NCBI GenBank assembly: GCA_002686705.1
Contig: NYYH01000032.1
Span: 29,049-36,248, forward strand
DNA length: 7,200 bases
DNA from: Bacteroidota bacterium
GTDB lineage: Bacteria; Bacteroidota; Bacteroidia; Bacteroidales; F082
Reading direction: 5' to 3'
Under the pieces are notes generated by a model, which was not told where the DNA came from, did no database searches, and was given only the letters and a program-made list of their open reading frames with translations. The translations under genes were made by a program, and so were the position numbers. The stretch's first letter is position 1; every line of letters begins with the position of its first letter. Below, in pieces: positions 1 to 6,546 of this stretch.

Positions 1-168
1 ATAATTACTTCAACGGCACTAATTTGTAGTCCGCCGTTTGTGCCGGCAGTTGCAGGTGCATTAAAAAATAAGGAAATAATTGTACCTGGCATAACAGTAG
101 GTATAATAGGTTTTGCTGTTGGTAATTATCTGGGTTTGCTAGTAGCTGAATTTTTGCACACATTATAG
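1..168 (+). CDS. DUF819 family (YjcL-like) integral membrane protein, 3' end only
   Basis: Reading frame 1 is open from the left edge to a TAG at 166-168 and gives the last 55 residues; the start lies outside the window. The visible part has a small-residue and proline-rich segment (STALICSPPFVPAVAGALKN, residues 4-23). A single hydrophobic helix follows, with a PGITVGIIGFAVGNYLG pattern at residues 29-45, and a short tail ending FLHTL. The order of a SPPFVP-like turn, a charged KNKE loop and a glycine-rich last helix with GNYLG matches what I recall of the C-terminus of DUF819 permease-like inner-membrane proteins, whose substrate is unknown to me. The gene ends one base before the stop codon of the opposing barrel gene, so any terminator for it must lie inside that gene. 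An unrelated multi-pass transporter with a similar last helix cannot be excluded from 55 residues. Confidence 0.7.
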   Translation: MITSTALICSPPFVPAVAGALKNKEIIVPGITVGIIGFAVGNYLGLLVAEFLHTL

Positions 169-169
169 C

Positions 170-1537
170 TTAAAATAAGAAATTCAGACCAATATAAAAA
201 CCATAATTACCATCTTGTTTATTTAGTGCTTTACCATAATCAATGGCAAGTATGAAATTTTGATTCATAGCGATATAGAGTCCGGCACCTACACTATTGT
301 GGAATGTTTCGGCACCAAAATCAAAATAATTATCCTTTTTATCAGGTAAATAATCCGATGGGATAAGTTTGTTAACAGGCTCCTCAACTTCAAAATCTTT
401 AATAACTCTACCAGTATCGAAGAATGTGCCCAGCGCGAAATAGAAATTCTGGTTAAACCAGTGTGCTCTAACAACTTTCCATCTAAATTCGAAGTTACCA
501 TAAACAATACCATCTCCAACAACCCTGTTTCTCAGTATGCCCCTGAGTGTTTTATTACCACCTAATCCTTCACTGTATGCACCATTCATTTTCGACATAT
601 ACATAATAGGTTCAACATAATACGGTGCTTTACCTGCAATTGTAGTTACAAGCCCAAGACGATAAACAAATGATAGTTTTTCTTTAATTACAGTAAAATA
701 CTGTCTGTGAGTAACAACTAGTTTAGTAAATCCGTTTTGCATATTGGATAATGGCTTAGGTGCAGCTATCAGTATAATTTCCGACCAGATACCACGCATT
801 GGATTCGGCTCATTATCTCGGGAATCGTAAACAGCACCAAGTTTAAAATTAGTTAACATCCCCCCTAGGGCCTGGTTTTCAGGAATAATTCCCCATTCAA
901 CATATTTATCATAAAGTCCCGGTATATCAGGTAGTTTATCTCCTTCCGATTTGTTTTTATTAAGGTGTTTAATATCTACAGAGTTTGTATATATATGGAA
1001 AAAGTTAAAGCCTACTAACCAATTTAATTTGCCTACTACATCACCTTGAAAATCGAGTTTAACTCTGAAAAATTCTCTTTTCTGACGATAGAATACACGT
1101 GATTTATAATCAACGTTATTGGTTTCTTCCCAGGCATGATTATAAACAGCATCATAACCGTTAAATCCATAGAAACTATAGGTTTGATCTGGAATATAAC
1201 TTATATCAGTACTAATCCTAACACCTTTAATTAATGATTCCGAATCGTAATAAAATCTGAAAACCCCACTTCCTTTGGTATACCACGAAGCTTCGAAATA
1301 AAGCGAATGGTTGTATTTGGGATAATGTGAACCATCTCCATAATCATATAAATTAATAAGCCCTCCGTATTGAAATCCAAGATCAGAATTAAATGAAATA
1401 ACTGGAAGTGCACCAAAGTTCCACCCCTTCTTAATTTTTTCAGGTTTTGTTTTGTTCTCTTCCTGTTGGGCATGAGATAATGTAATAATGACTATGAGAC
1501 TGATGATCACCAGCAATACTTTTCTAATGTTGTTCAT
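170..1537 (-). CDS. POTRA-less Omp85 (BamA/TamA-like) outer-membrane beta-barrel protein with DUF5982-like N-terminal part
   Basis: The product is 455 aa. A signal peptide (hydrophobic core residues 7-20, cleavage likely after SHA at 23) is followed by only about 13 polar residues (EENKTKPEKIKK) before the barrel begins. There is therefore no room for the POTRA domains of classical BamA or TamA. The segment WNFGALPVISFNSDLGFQYG (39-58) and the following YDYGDGS resemble the DUF5982 module that precedes or forms the first strands in Bacteroidota Omp85 proteins. The Omp85 hallmarks are YDSRDNEPNPMRG (237-249) and the lid-loop-6 motif GGNKTLRGI (326-334), the counterpart of VRGF/Y. The chain ends in an aromatic residue (LNFLF), as outer-membrane barrels do. 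Omp85 proteins insert or translocate proteins across the outer membrane; the client of this POTRA-less class is not evident. The ATG at 1537 directly starts the signal peptide. The gene lies 43 bp after a T9SS cargo gene on the same strand, so co-transcription is plausible. Confidence 0.88.
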   Translation of the reverse strand: MNNIRKVLLVIISLIVIITLSHAQQEENKTKPEKIKKGWNFGALPVISFNSDLGFQYGGLINLYDYGDGSHYPKYNHSLYFEASWYTKGSGVFRFYYDSESLIKGVRISTDISYIPDQTYSFYGFNGYDAVYNHAWEETNNVDYKSRVFYRQKREFFRVKLDFQGDVVGKLNWLVGFNFFHIYTNSVDIKHLNKNKSEGDKLPDIPGLYDKYVEWGIIPENQALGGMLTNFKLGAVYDSRDNEPNPMRGIWSEIILIAAPKPLSNMQNGFTKLVVTHRQYFTVIKEKLSFVYRLGLVTTIAGKAPYYVEPIMYMSKMNGAYSEGLGGNKTLRGILRNRVVGDGIVYGNFEFRWKVVRAHWFNQNFYFALGTFFDTGRVIKDFEVEEPVNKLIPSDYLPDKKDNYFDFGAETFHNSVGAGLYIAMNQNFILAIDYGKALNKQDGNYGFYIGLNFLF

Positions 1538-1580
1538 AGTGCTAATTAAAGTTTTTAAAATCTAACAAAAGAATATGTAT

Positions 1581-2474
1581 TTAGTTTTTAATAAACGATC
1601 CTCTGTTTACCAACTTATTTTGTTGCATTACGTGATATGTGTATATTCCGGCAGGAAATTCTTTTACAGAGATTTTTGTTCTCCGGTTACTGAAGTCAAT
1701 ATTACTTATTAATTTGCCAGCAATATTATAAACTCTAATTATCCTTTCATTTTCAATGGTCTTTGTTTCAAATTGCACAAAATCAGAAGATGGATTTGGA
1801 TAAACATTTACACTAATATGATCGTAACCTAATTTTATTATTCCGGTATTGGTCTCTATTGTAAGACTATCTATATACAGAGTGGAGCCTGAATGTAAAT
1901 CTGTAGCCGAAGAAAGAATAATAACATTAAATGTGTCGGGTAAGTGGTAGTTTAGATTTTCCATATTTACAGTAAAAGAACTCCAGGAAGTTGTGTCATG
2001 CAAATAACCCACTCCAAAACCAATTGTGTCTATTTCCCCTCCGTTATTTCGTTTGAAGTTATATATCAAAACGGTGGCAGAATCTCCTTCAACACCTTGA
2101 TATTTATACATCCCCGAAAGTCTAGAAACATTTTCCTTTAATGCCATACCTCCGCTAATACTATAAGTAGCAGAAATAAAATCTACATTTATGTCTGCTA
2201 ACGTTATAACGCCAGGAACTTGAAAATCACCTCCAAAAATCTCTATAGTTTCAAGCTTTGCCGAATAATCACCTGAGTATGCATCTAACGATTTTGAAAC
2301 AGTAATAGCATTTTGACTCACAATTGTTGTAAACGGGTTTGGGGTATTCCATAATTCGGGCTCTTCAAAAAGTCCGTAATCAACCCATAATTCAAATTCG
2401 GCATTTGGAAGAGTTTGAGCAAATGCAATTATGCTGAAACTCATCAAAAAAGCGACGGATATAATATTTTTCAT
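1581..2474 (-). CDS. Secreted protein with PCMD-like beta-sandwich domain and type A T9SS C-terminal sorting domain
   Basis: The product is 297 aa. A signal peptide is followed by a likely cleavage after AFA at 19. Residues about 22-207 form one domain with the pattern NAEFELW (24-30), LWNTPNP (41-47), DAYSGDYSAKLE (64-75), GMYKYQ (121-126), D131, SSFTVNM (165-171) and STLYIDSLTIE (197-207). This order resembles the PCMD/carbohydrate-binding-like jelly-roll modules of Bacteroidota exoproteins; no catalytic residues are evident. The C-terminal 75 residues are a classic type A sorting signal: VYPNPSSDFVQF (224-235), VYNIAGKLI (248-256), FPAGIYTYHV (273-282), then a short tail ending in FIKN. 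Known T9SS biology predicts export through the Sec and T9SS machinery, removal of this domain and attachment to or release from the surface. The ATG follows an A-rich stretch (AAAAAA just before it), normal for this phylum. It heads a probable two-gene unit with the downstream Omp85 barrel. The ligand is unknown. Confidence 0.87.
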   Translation of the reverse strand: MKNIISVAFLMSFSIIAFAQTLPNAEFELWVDYGLFEEPELWNTPNPFTTIVSQNAITVSKSLDAYSGDYSAKLETIEIFGGDFQVPGVITLADINVDFISATYSISGGMALKENVSRLSGMYKYQGVEGDSATVLIYNFKRNNGGEIDTIGFGVGYLHDTTSWSSFTVNMENLNYHLPDTFNVIILSSATDLHSGSTLYIDSLTIETNTGIIKLGYDHISVNVYPNPSSDFVQFETKTIENERIIRVYNIAGKLISNIDFSNRRTKISVKEFPAGIYTYHVMQQNKLVNRGSFIKN

Positions 2475-2568
2475 TTTTTTAACTTTTTATTAAGCATCAT
2501 AAGTTGAATATTTTTTTTGATGCTAATTTAAGCTTTATATTCGTTTTTTGAAATTAAAAAAGAATATA
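2475..2568. other. Divergent intergenic region, presumed promoters for both flanking genes
   Basis: This 94-bp, very AT-rich spacer lies between the starts of the T9SS cargo gene (minus) and the CarboxypepD_reg-like gene (plus), so both promoters should be here. Besides the elements listed separately it holds a 7-bp inverted repeat, AGCATCA at 2493-2499 and TGATGCT at 2518-2524 with an 18-nt interval. Near-consensus -7 candidates exist on both strands (minus strand TAAATTAG around 2523-2530), but none is convincing. Confidence 0.5.
2517..2543 (+). promoter_or_regulatory. Weak candidate promoter for the CarboxypepD_reg-like gene
   Basis: TATATTCG at 2536-2543 matches the Bacteroidota -7 consensus TAnnTTTG at seven of eight positions including the unspecified ones. 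A TTG lies at 2517-2519, with a 16 bp spacer that is slightly shorter than usual. The predicted transcript would start about 20 nt before the ATG at 2569. The region is so AT-rich that partial matches are expected by chance. Confidence 0.25.
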
Positions 2569-2584
2569 ATGACCAAGCTTAAAT
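2526..2584. repeat. 10-bp perfect inverted repeat around the start of the CarboxypepD_reg-like gene
   Basis: ATTTAAGCTT at 2526-2535 is the exact reverse complement of AAGCTTAAAT at 2575-2584. The 39-bp interval contains the candidate -7 element and the ATG at 2569. The pairing stops at both ends (A/A outside, T/C inside). It could be an operator pair or, if transcription starts further upstream, a hairpin with the start codon in its loop. Chance occurrence in AT-rich DNA is also possible. Confidence 0.35.
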
Positions 2585-3237
2585 ACAAATTCCTGTATTA
2601 CAGCTTTTTGTTGTTTGTTACGTTTTCCTTGCTAGAGTTGAATACTGCATTTGCACAGCGAGAGATAGATAGTTTATATATACTTGATGCTGTAATATTG
2701 ACCAGCGACAGTTTATTGCCAGTAGTAAATGCTCATGTTATTAGTAAGTTTAACAGATGGGGAACGATTAGTAACAAACAAGGAAGATTTAAGCTTTACG
2801 TTCAAGATGATGATTCTGTACTGATAACTTCCATTGGATTTAGCCCTTTAATTTTACAAATGGATGCTGCAATATTATCGAGTGATAACATTCTGGAAAT
2901 AAAGTTACCAAAAGACACAATAACCATCAACGAAGTAATTATTAGGGCATATTTTGATTACCCAACCATGAAACAGATTGTGATAAATATGCAACCTATC
3001 GACCTGAGCCAATTTTACCCAGATTGGACGAATACCGGACTATTATATTTGGAACCACGTCCAATGTCGTTCAAAGGACCAATACAGGCACTTTACGATG
3101 TGCTAAACCGGAGTGCAAGATTACAGCGAAAACTAATTAGAAACCGAAAGGAATACAATGAGATAATGAGGCAAATGGGAAGGTATTTAGATACTATACC
3201 TGCTAAACCTGAGCATATGCAAGAGTCACCAAACTAA
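2569..3237 (+). CDS. Secreted CarboxypepD_reg-like domain protein of unknown function
   Basis: The product is 222 aa from the ATG at 2569. The frame could extend to a TTG at 2548, adding seven residues (MKLKKNI), but the ATG gives a standard signal peptide (MTKLKYK, hydrophobic core 8-22, cleavage after AFA at 29), and TTG starts are rare in this phylum. Residues about 36-125 look like a CarboxypepD_reg-like (transthyretin-like) beta-sandwich: LLPVVNAHV (49-57), GTISNKQGRF (65-74), VLITSIGF (84-91), LEIKLPKDTITINEVII (109-125). This fold usually forms the N-terminus of TonB-dependent receptors, but here no plug or barrel follows. Instead there is a roughly 95-residue tail: proline/tyrosine-containing, then basic and probably helical (RLQRKLIRNRKEYNEIMRQM, 184-203), perhaps a coiled coil or interaction arm. 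It is the only complete plus-strand gene here. Its 3' end overlaps comF on the other strand by 35 bp. The role is unknown; periplasmic or envelope location is inferred from the signal peptide. Confidence 0.8.
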   Translation: MTKLKYKFLYYSFLLFVTFSLLELNTAFAQREIDSLYILDAVILTSDSLLPVVNAHVISKFNRWGTISNKQGRFKLYVQDDDSVLITSIGFSPLILQMDAAILSSDNILEIKLPKDTITINEVIIRAYFDYPTMKQIVINMQPIDLSQFYPDWTNTGLLYLEPRPMSFKGPIQALYDVLNRSARLQRKLIRNRKEYNEIMRQMGRYLDTIPAKPEHMQESPN

Positions 3238-3889
3238 CAACAGTTTGGGGTACTTCCAGCAATGACTGTGCACATGATTCAAGTGTAGCCCCTGTTGTTA
3301 ATACATCATCCACCAATAATATATGCTTATCTTCAAGTTTCTCAGGATCAATTATTCCGAATTTACCTGCTACATTCTCCCAACGTGTATATCGTGCTTT
3401 TTTTGTTTGTGTTTCAGTATGTTCTAATCTATGCAGGGAAGTAGTATTAACAGGTAAATCCATTGACATGCTTATTCCCTCCGCTATAACCTCACTTTGG
3501 TTAAACCCACGTTTGTGAAGTTTTTTTTGATGAAGGGGTACGGGGATTATTAAATCAATATTTGAAAAATAACTACTTTCCATTAGATCAGCACCCAATA
3601 GCTTTCCTAAATATCGACCTGTTTCAATATTTCCTTTGTATTTCAATTGATGTATTAATTTTTGAACATTTCCACTTTTGTTGAAAAACAAGAATGATGT
3701 AGCGGTGTTTATATTTACTCGTCCCCAAAATATCTGTGATATTGGGTTTTCCTGGTGCATGTGAAAGTTAGTTTTTGGCAGCTTAAATAAACAGGATAAA
3801 CAGATTATATTTTCATCCTTAATAAGTGGTTGTCCACATGCCTGACAAAGGTTTGGAAAAAATAAATTGAGGAAATCAGTTATCCACAT
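3203..3889 (-). CDS. comF: ComF family phosphoribosyltransferase-like protein
   Basis: The product is 228 aa, the usual size for the family. It starts MWITDFLNLFFPNLC, like typical ComF N-termini. Four cysteines in two CxxC pairs (C15/C18 and C30/C33) form a probable zinc knuckle. The phosphoribosyltransferase half carries LKYKG (82-86), a conserved VPLHQKKLHKRGFNQSE stretch (117-133), QTKKAR (161-166) and the PRPP-binding loop ILLVDDVLTTGAT (190-202). It has no signal peptide, so it is cytoplasmic. ComF is required for DNA uptake in naturally competent bacteria, where it works with the translocated single strand. Its homologues are also common in bacteria not known to be competent, so competence should not be assumed. 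The gene lies 101 bp downstream of the Omp28-like gene on the same strand and has no other competence neighbour here. The last 35 bp overlap the end of the convergent plus-strand gene; the ending VSLVTLAYAQV is normal for the family, so this overlap is not due to read-through extension of ComF. Confidence 0.92.
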   Translation of the reverse strand: MWITDFLNLFFPNLCQACGQPLIKDENIICLSCLFKLPKTNFHMHQENPISQIFWGRVNINTATSFLFFNKSGNVQKLIHQLKYKGNIETGRYLGKLLGADLMESSYFSNIDLIIPVPLHQKKLHKRGFNQSEVIAEGISMSMDLPVNTTSLHRLEHTETQTKKARYTRWENVAGKFGIIDPEKLEDKHILLVDDVLTTGATLESCAQSLLEVPQTVVSLVTLAYAQV

Positions 3890-3990
3890 TTGAGTTATGA
3901 TGTAGAGTGTGTTGGGTTAAATAAGGGAACTAAATTACAAAAAAAGTTTTATAGTAAGAGATAACAGTAGTCAACTCCAAATACAAATCT
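3890..3990. other. Intergenic region between the Omp28-like gene and comF
   Basis: This 101-bp AT-rich gap lies between two minus-strand genes. A short possible stem (AGAGAT at 3957-3962 with ATCTCT at 3987-3992) is followed on the minus strand, after about 11 nt, by a run of seven T (3939-3945). That is too weak and too distant for a confident intrinsic terminator. No match to TAnnTTTG was found for comF. Whether comF is read from the upstream operon is undecided. Confidence 0.3.
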
Positions 3991-4842
3991 CTAATCCAAC
4001 ACGCTTAATTCCTCAGCCTGAATAACTCTTTTGGATGCTTCATTATATACAAATGCAACTACTTTACAATCAGCAGGGAGCCATTCAGCAGGAAAAATCT
4101 GGCTATAAGTTTTTTCATAACTAACTGACATCATAACAGCGCCCGAATTACCTAGATATTCACCCCATGCTCCGTTAATTGCTTTGCGAAGAACGTTCAT
4201 ATGAACATAATCTACGATAACCGGAGTTGGTCCAATTTCTTCATCATTATTTTTTTGAGGCGCAACAAGATTGTCTTGTTTGATGCAAACTATGAGCTTA
4301 TAAGCTCCTGTTACATTTTCCTGAAACTCCGTTTTTATTGTTGTAGAAAGTGTACTATTACCATCATCGAAATCGTTGCTAATTGTTATTAAGGCTTTAG
4401 CTGGTTCCAAAAGAAGTGTGTCAGCAGTAGTAGCCCAACTTTGTGGATAAATAACGTAACCGGTTGGTCCTTTAACCCTGTCAATTAATCCATTAGGATT
4501 ACCCATAATGCTATTTCCGAAAAAAGTATCCCATGTATTACCAGCTGGAGTTGTAAAATCTGCTGCAAACAATGGATTATTATCAAAGTTTGGTTTAGCA
4601 AAAAAACCTGCATGTACACCAAGAATTACAACACGATTACAAAATTGTTCTTTCAAATCATGTGCAAGTACAGCTGCTGCTGGACAGTTAACACAGCCGT
4701 GCCCTGTATAATCTTCGATAAGTATCTTTTTATTTCCATTACAGTAATCCTTTGTTTCAATAAAAGGAGGTGAGACTTTATCGCAAGAATTTAATGCAAA
4801 GGCAAAAAGAGTTATTGCAATAATTATATATCTGGTTTTCAT
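3991..4842 (-). CDS. Omp28-related lipoprotein with thioredoxin-like CxxC domain
   Basis: The product is 283 aa. The N-terminus is a lipoprotein signal with lipobox ALNSC, lipidated Cys20, then DK. The domain that follows has a thioredoxin-like start typical of the Omp28 family: KKILIEDYTGHGCVNCPAAA (38-57), with the redox-type motif CVNC at 50-53, then VVILGVHAGFFA (71-82) and GNPNGLIDR (114-122), where the thioredoxin cis-proline region would be expected. The C-terminal half (about 150-283) is beta-rich and resembles the Omp28 sandwich part. Further cysteines are at 34, 68, 186 and 259. There is no T9SS sorting domain, although some relatives have one, so membrane anchoring is by lipid. Whether it faces the periplasm or the surface cannot be decided. 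It is the third gene of a tight cluster, 10 bp after the DUF6029 barrel gene. A thiol-redox or binding role is inferred from CVNC; no biochemical activity is known to me for this subgroup. Confidence 0.87.
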   Translation of the reverse strand: MKTRYIIIAITLFAFALNSCDKVSPPFIETKDYCNGNKKILIEDYTGHGCVNCPAAAVLAHDLKEQFCNRVVILGVHAGFFAKPNFDNNPLFAADFTTPAGNTWDTFFGNSIMGNPNGLIDRVKGPTGYVIYPQSWATTADTLLLEPAKALITISNDFDDGNSTLSTTIKTEFQENVTGAYKLIVCIKQDNLVAPQKNNDEEIGPTPVIVDYVHMNVLRKAINGAWGEYLGNSGAVMMSVSYEKTYSQIFPAEWLPADCKVVAFVYNEASKRVIQAEELSVLD

Positions 4843-4852
4843 AATTTTAATA

Positions 4853-6523
4853 TTAGAAACTACTTGATACCGTTAAATAAAATCCACTTGAAGCAGGAAC
4901 CTGACGACAAACGCCTCCTACACACACAACCCCTTCACGCTGTCGCCCATATGTAAGCGAAAAGCGAGTTGTTCTCAAGGTATATCCGAAGGAGCCAGTA
5001 TAATAATGAATTCTTTCGCTAGTATGATCATTGCCGTAGTTGTATTGATCAGCAATCGAGAAAAACCAATGAGGAGATACCGTATATTCAATCAATGCAG
5101 CTGCCCAGTTACCTTTGTCCTGTTTTGTCCATAAACCTTGTAATTCCCATCTAATTGCTTTTTTAGAAGTGAATTTCCAGGTCATATCCACAATACCAAT
5201 ATTTGCCTTTACGTTAGGGTCTCCGGTATGACCAAGAATTGTAGATATATCATAGTCCTGATAAATGTATTTGAAAATACTTTTGAATCTTCTGTTAAAT
5301 TTCTTATCAATCTCAATAGTAAGGTCGCGGTTAAAGATTTGCTTGCCAAACTTAAAAAAATCAGATTTCCAGCCCATCGTACCACTTTCTCCGATAAAAG
5401 AAGTGTCATTTACCCTTTCACGAGCAATGTCGTTCATTTGTGAATAATTTATATTAATGCTCATGCCATATTTACCACCCAACTTACTTTTTTTAGGTAC
5501 ACTATAAATTATTTCAAATTGGAAACCAATCTCACCATTTGGTTGGGTTGCATAAGGGTACATAGAAGCAAGCATATAAGTATGAGCCTCTATCAGCGGA
5601 GGTAAGAAATTAATGTCTAGCGCATTTGAAGTTACTGCCTCATCCGACTTATAACTCATGTTATCATTACGCTTGAACATAGCAAAAATACCCAATCCTT
5701 TAGTAGAATATGACCCTGCAAAAGTCAATCCATTACCAGGTTTATAAATGTAATTGTTTACTGCTGAAGGATCGTTAATTATATGAGCATATTCTGATGT
5801 GAACACAAATCTTCCAATTCCTAGATTAAATCTTCCCGCAAAAGCACCTACATTTTGAGGTAGTTTATAAAACGGATTTTGATCTGACTGATATTTGCTT
5901 ACAGCACTACCTCCAAGGATTAATTTAATCTTTGAATCTGACAAAGAGCCAAAAACATCATTAATATTTATTTCTCCATCAAATCCTTTAATTACTCCCC
6001 TGCCGTTTTTCGCATATTTAGCCCAAAAATATCTTTGTGTACCATATACACCTTTAAGTATTATCCCTTTTGTGGGTTCATAAATTATTCGTATTCCATT
6101 TATCGAATTATCGTAACCTAGTGTCCACTCTTGGTAGGTTCTAAGAACGAGTCCATTTCCAAACTGCTCATAAAAATTACCTACAGTAAAACTAAATTTT
6201 TCGGTTGTGTAGGACGCCCATAAATATGGAAAACCTTGCCCATCTAAACTTGGATCAAATCCAGCAATAGGAGGTAAATATGCTTCATATCTAAACCCTG
6301 CAGAAAAGTCACCTAGGGTATAGATAATATCAGCAAAACCGTTGAAGCCAAATATGTTCCCGTTAATTAACGAATCTGTTATCCCAAGATCTTTATCAGC
6401 GTGATAATACATACCATCAGCTTCAAAACTGCCATGCACCTCCGATTTGCCTAAAAAGCCCTGTGCCGTGACAGTTGTTGTCAATGATAGAGCAAATATT
6501 AAAATTGTAACTAATTTTTTCAT
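4853..6523 (-). CDS. DUF6029 family outer-membrane beta-barrel protein
   Basis: The product is 556 aa. The signal peptide has a likely cleavage after VTA at 20, leaving QGFLGKSEVHG. The rest is alternating amphipathic beta-strands rich in aromatic residues and glycine, ending in the outer-membrane-type FYLTVSSSF. The segment SFTVGNFYEQFGNGLVLRTY (111-130), followed by LGYDNSINGIRI (135-146), is the stretch I recognise as characteristic of DUF6029 proteins of Bacteroidota. The only two cysteines lie close together near the end (CVGGVC, 534-539), in the loop between the last two strands, which should face outside if the C-terminus is periplasmic. DUF6029 has no assigned function; a porin, a channel or a scaffold for the neighbouring lipoprotein are all possible. 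The gene sits between TlpA-like (23 bp upstream) and Omp28-like (10 bp downstream) genes and is almost certainly co-transcribed with them. Confidence 0.85.
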   Translation of the reverse strand: MKKLVTILIFALSLTTTVTAQGFLGKSEVHGSFEADGMYYHADKDLGITDSLINGNIFGFNGFADIIYTLGDFSAGFRYEAYLPPIAGFDPSLDGQGFPYLWASYTTEKFSFTVGNFYEQFGNGLVLRTYQEWTLGYDNSINGIRIIYEPTKGIILKGVYGTQRYFWAKYAKNGRGVIKGFDGEININDVFGSLSDSKIKLILGGSAVSKYQSDQNPFYKLPQNVGAFAGRFNLGIGRFVFTSEYAHIINDPSAVNNYIYKPGNGLTFAGSYSTKGLGIFAMFKRNDNMSYKSDEAVTSNALDINFLPPLIEAHTYMLASMYPYATQPNGEIGFQFEIIYSVPKKSKLGGKYGMSININYSQMNDIARERVNDTSFIGESGTMGWKSDFFKFGKQIFNRDLTIEIDKKFNRRFKSIFKYIYQDYDISTILGHTGDPNVKANIGIVDMTWKFTSKKAIRWELQGLWTKQDKGNWAAALIEYTVSPHWFFSIADQYNYGNDHTSERIHYYTGSFGYTLRTTRFSLTYGRQREGVVCVGGVCRQVPASSGFYLTVSSSF

Positions 6524-6546
6524 TTATAGCTTTTCAATAATTGATT

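Noticed and set aside
289..522. Minus-strand open frame of 77 codons inside the Omp85 gene
   Set aside because: It lies wholly within a gene with clear family motifs, has no recognisable domain and reads like an out-of-frame shadow.
2493..2524. 7-bp inverted repeat AGCATCA/TGATGCT in the divergent spacer
   Set aside because: Short arms and an 18-nt interval in an AT-rich region make chance likely, so it is mentioned but not called as an operator.
2548..2568. Upstream extension of the plus-strand gene to a TTG start at 2548
   Set aside because: It only adds MKLKKNI before an ATG that itself begins a well-formed signal peptide; TTG starts are uncommon in this phylum, and the extension would overlap the likely transcription start.
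3203..3889. ComF as evidence for a natural-competence locus
   Set aside because: No other competence gene is in the window and ComF homologues occur widely in bacteria without known transformation.
3939..3992. Possible intrinsic terminator after the Omp28-like gene
   Set aside because: The stem is only six base pairs with a 24-nt loop, and the T run begins about 11 nt after it; this falls short of a normal terminator.
4508..4711. Plus-strand open frame of 67 codons opposite the Omp28-like gene
   Set aside because: It is antisense to the conserved CVNC region; the composition is that of a shadow frame, with no start context or family match.
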